From positions 1,798,001-1,862,000 of the forward strand of contig NZ_CP031423.1 of assembly GCF_003991875.1 (NCBI RefSeq): a DNA stretch of 64,000 nucleotides. The letters are read 5' to 3'. Below, in pieces: positions 63,537 to 64,000 of the stretch. Each line of letters starts with the position of its first letter. Position 1 is the stretch's first letter. This stretch comes from Microbacterium lemovicicum. Lineage in GTDB: Bacteria > Actinomycetota > Actinomycetes > Actinomycetales > Microbacteriaceae. Under the pieces are notes generated by a model. It ran no database searches. It saw only the letters and a list, made by a program, of their open reading frames with translations, and was not told where the DNA came from. The position numbers and the translations under genes are program-made.

Positions 63537-64000
63537 ATGGCCGACGTCACGATCACCGTCCGCGGCGAGCACGAGACCCGCATCGCGCCCGAGCAGGGCA
63601 TCGCCCGCATCACCGTGCGCGATGAGGGGCCGGAGCGCGCTCCCGTCCTCGAGCGGATCTCCGTCCTCGCACTCCCCCTCCGCGACGACCTCGCGTCGCG
63701 CCTGGCCGCCGGCACGATCGTGGAGTGGTCGAGCGGCCGCGCCGCCGTCTGGTCGGACCGCCCGTGGAACGCGGAGGGCACCCGGCTCGCCCTCGTGCAC
63801 TACGCCACGATCGACATCTCCGCGACGTTCTCCGATGTGGCGGCGCTGTCGACGTGGCTCTCCGACGTCGCCGAGCGCGACGGCGTGCAGGTCGGCGGCG
63901 TGGAATGGGTCCTCACGCCGGCCACCCGCGCCGCTCGCGAGCAGGAGGTCGCGACCGAGGCCGTCCAGGTGGCGGTCGCCCGCGCCACCGCCTATGCCCG
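63537..64000 (+). CDS. SIMPL/DUF541 domain protein (partial)
   Basis: The first 154 codons of a gene that runs off the window. ADVTITVRGEHETRIAPEQG at the start and HYATIDISATFSDVAALSTW with VGGVEWVLTPATRAA match the SIMPL (DUF541) family of oligomeric proteins. TAGAGT lies seven bases before the ATG. No signal peptide is seen, so it may be cytoplasmic; function unassigned. Confidence 0.8.
   Translation, partial: MADVTITVRGEHETRIAPEQGIARITVRDEGPERAPVLERISVLALPLRDDLASRLAAGTIVEWSSGRAAVWSDRPWNAEGTRLALVHYATIDISATFSDVAALSTWLSDVAERDGVQVGGVEWVLTPATRAAREQEVATEAVQVAVARATAYA

Overview
This window comes from the chromosome of a high-GC Gram-positive actinobacterium, most likely a Microbacteriaceae member close to Microbacterium. 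That placement is an inference. It rests on the strong G/C bias at third codon positions, the tmRNA tag (resume codon plus ANAKRTEFALAA), PTS-fructose and class F sortase loci of actinobacterial type, many GTG starts and many apparently leaderless genes. There is no 16S gene to confirm it. The layout is ordinary chromosome, with no insertion sequence, prophage block or CRISPR array.

Layout. 1-5.7 kb: end of a probable glycosyltransferase, an EEP-family hydrolase and a YjdF-like membrane protein; a PadR regulator with an ABC1/UbiB-type kinase; a short TrhO-like rhodanese; tRNA-Glu; an MBL-fold hydrolase. 5.8-10 kb: complete fructose PTS operon (fruR-like regulator, fruK, fruA, ptsH). 10.1-12.0 kb: a three-gene conflict cassette (WXG100-like trafficking protein, Ntox15 DNase toxin, Tdi1-type immunity protein). 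12.2-17.8 kb: a phosphotransferase, gltX followed by tRNA-Gln, and a LysR/aminotransferase pair. 17.8-32.2 kb: branched-chain amino acid and serine synthesis (leuB, ilvE, serA, ilvD-ilvB-ilvN-ilvC) interleaved with efflux and FAH-family genes. 32.2-34.5 kb: trehalose synthesis (otsA-otsB). 34.9-39.3 kb: thiolase plus a two-subunit CoA-transferase, divergent from an IclR regulator, then an alpha/beta hydrolase. 39.4-45.3 kb: a MarR-regulated exporter, a secreted PIG-L deacetylase, tRNA-Lys, a HisN-like phosphatase, a lipoprotein and another MFS carrier. 45.3-52.9 kb: a 2H phosphoesterase, a membrane metallopeptidase-like protein, a small OB-like protein, a DUF2243/CtaG pair, a flavin amine oxidase, a second ABC1 kinase and an ABM monooxygenase. 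53-56.7 kb: an ECF sigma factor, a cysteine-rich copper-binding protein with a CBS partner, small stress-type genes and tmRNA. 56.9-64 kb: a DacB-type carboxypeptidase, a flotillin, the SigK/RskA/class F sortase/DUF4397 envelope locus and the start of a SIMPL-domain gene.

How it works together. Most of the window serves core metabolism: fructose uptake and phosphorylation, Val/Leu/Ile and Ser synthesis, trehalose, and Glu/Gln-tRNA charging. Small regulator-plus-target modules (PadR, DeoR, LysR, TetR, IclR, MarR, ECF/anti-sigma) sit between these blocks, several with a visible inverted-repeat operator. The accessory highlight is the split effector cassette at 10.1-12.0 kb: a DNase of the Tde1/Ntox15 family, known best from type VI secretion, is here paired with a separate WXG100-like (type VII) targeting protein and a Tdi1-like immunity protein. 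A second recurring signal is a TANNNT box placed exactly 6-7 nt before the start codon of 18 genes, which indicates widespread leaderless transcription.
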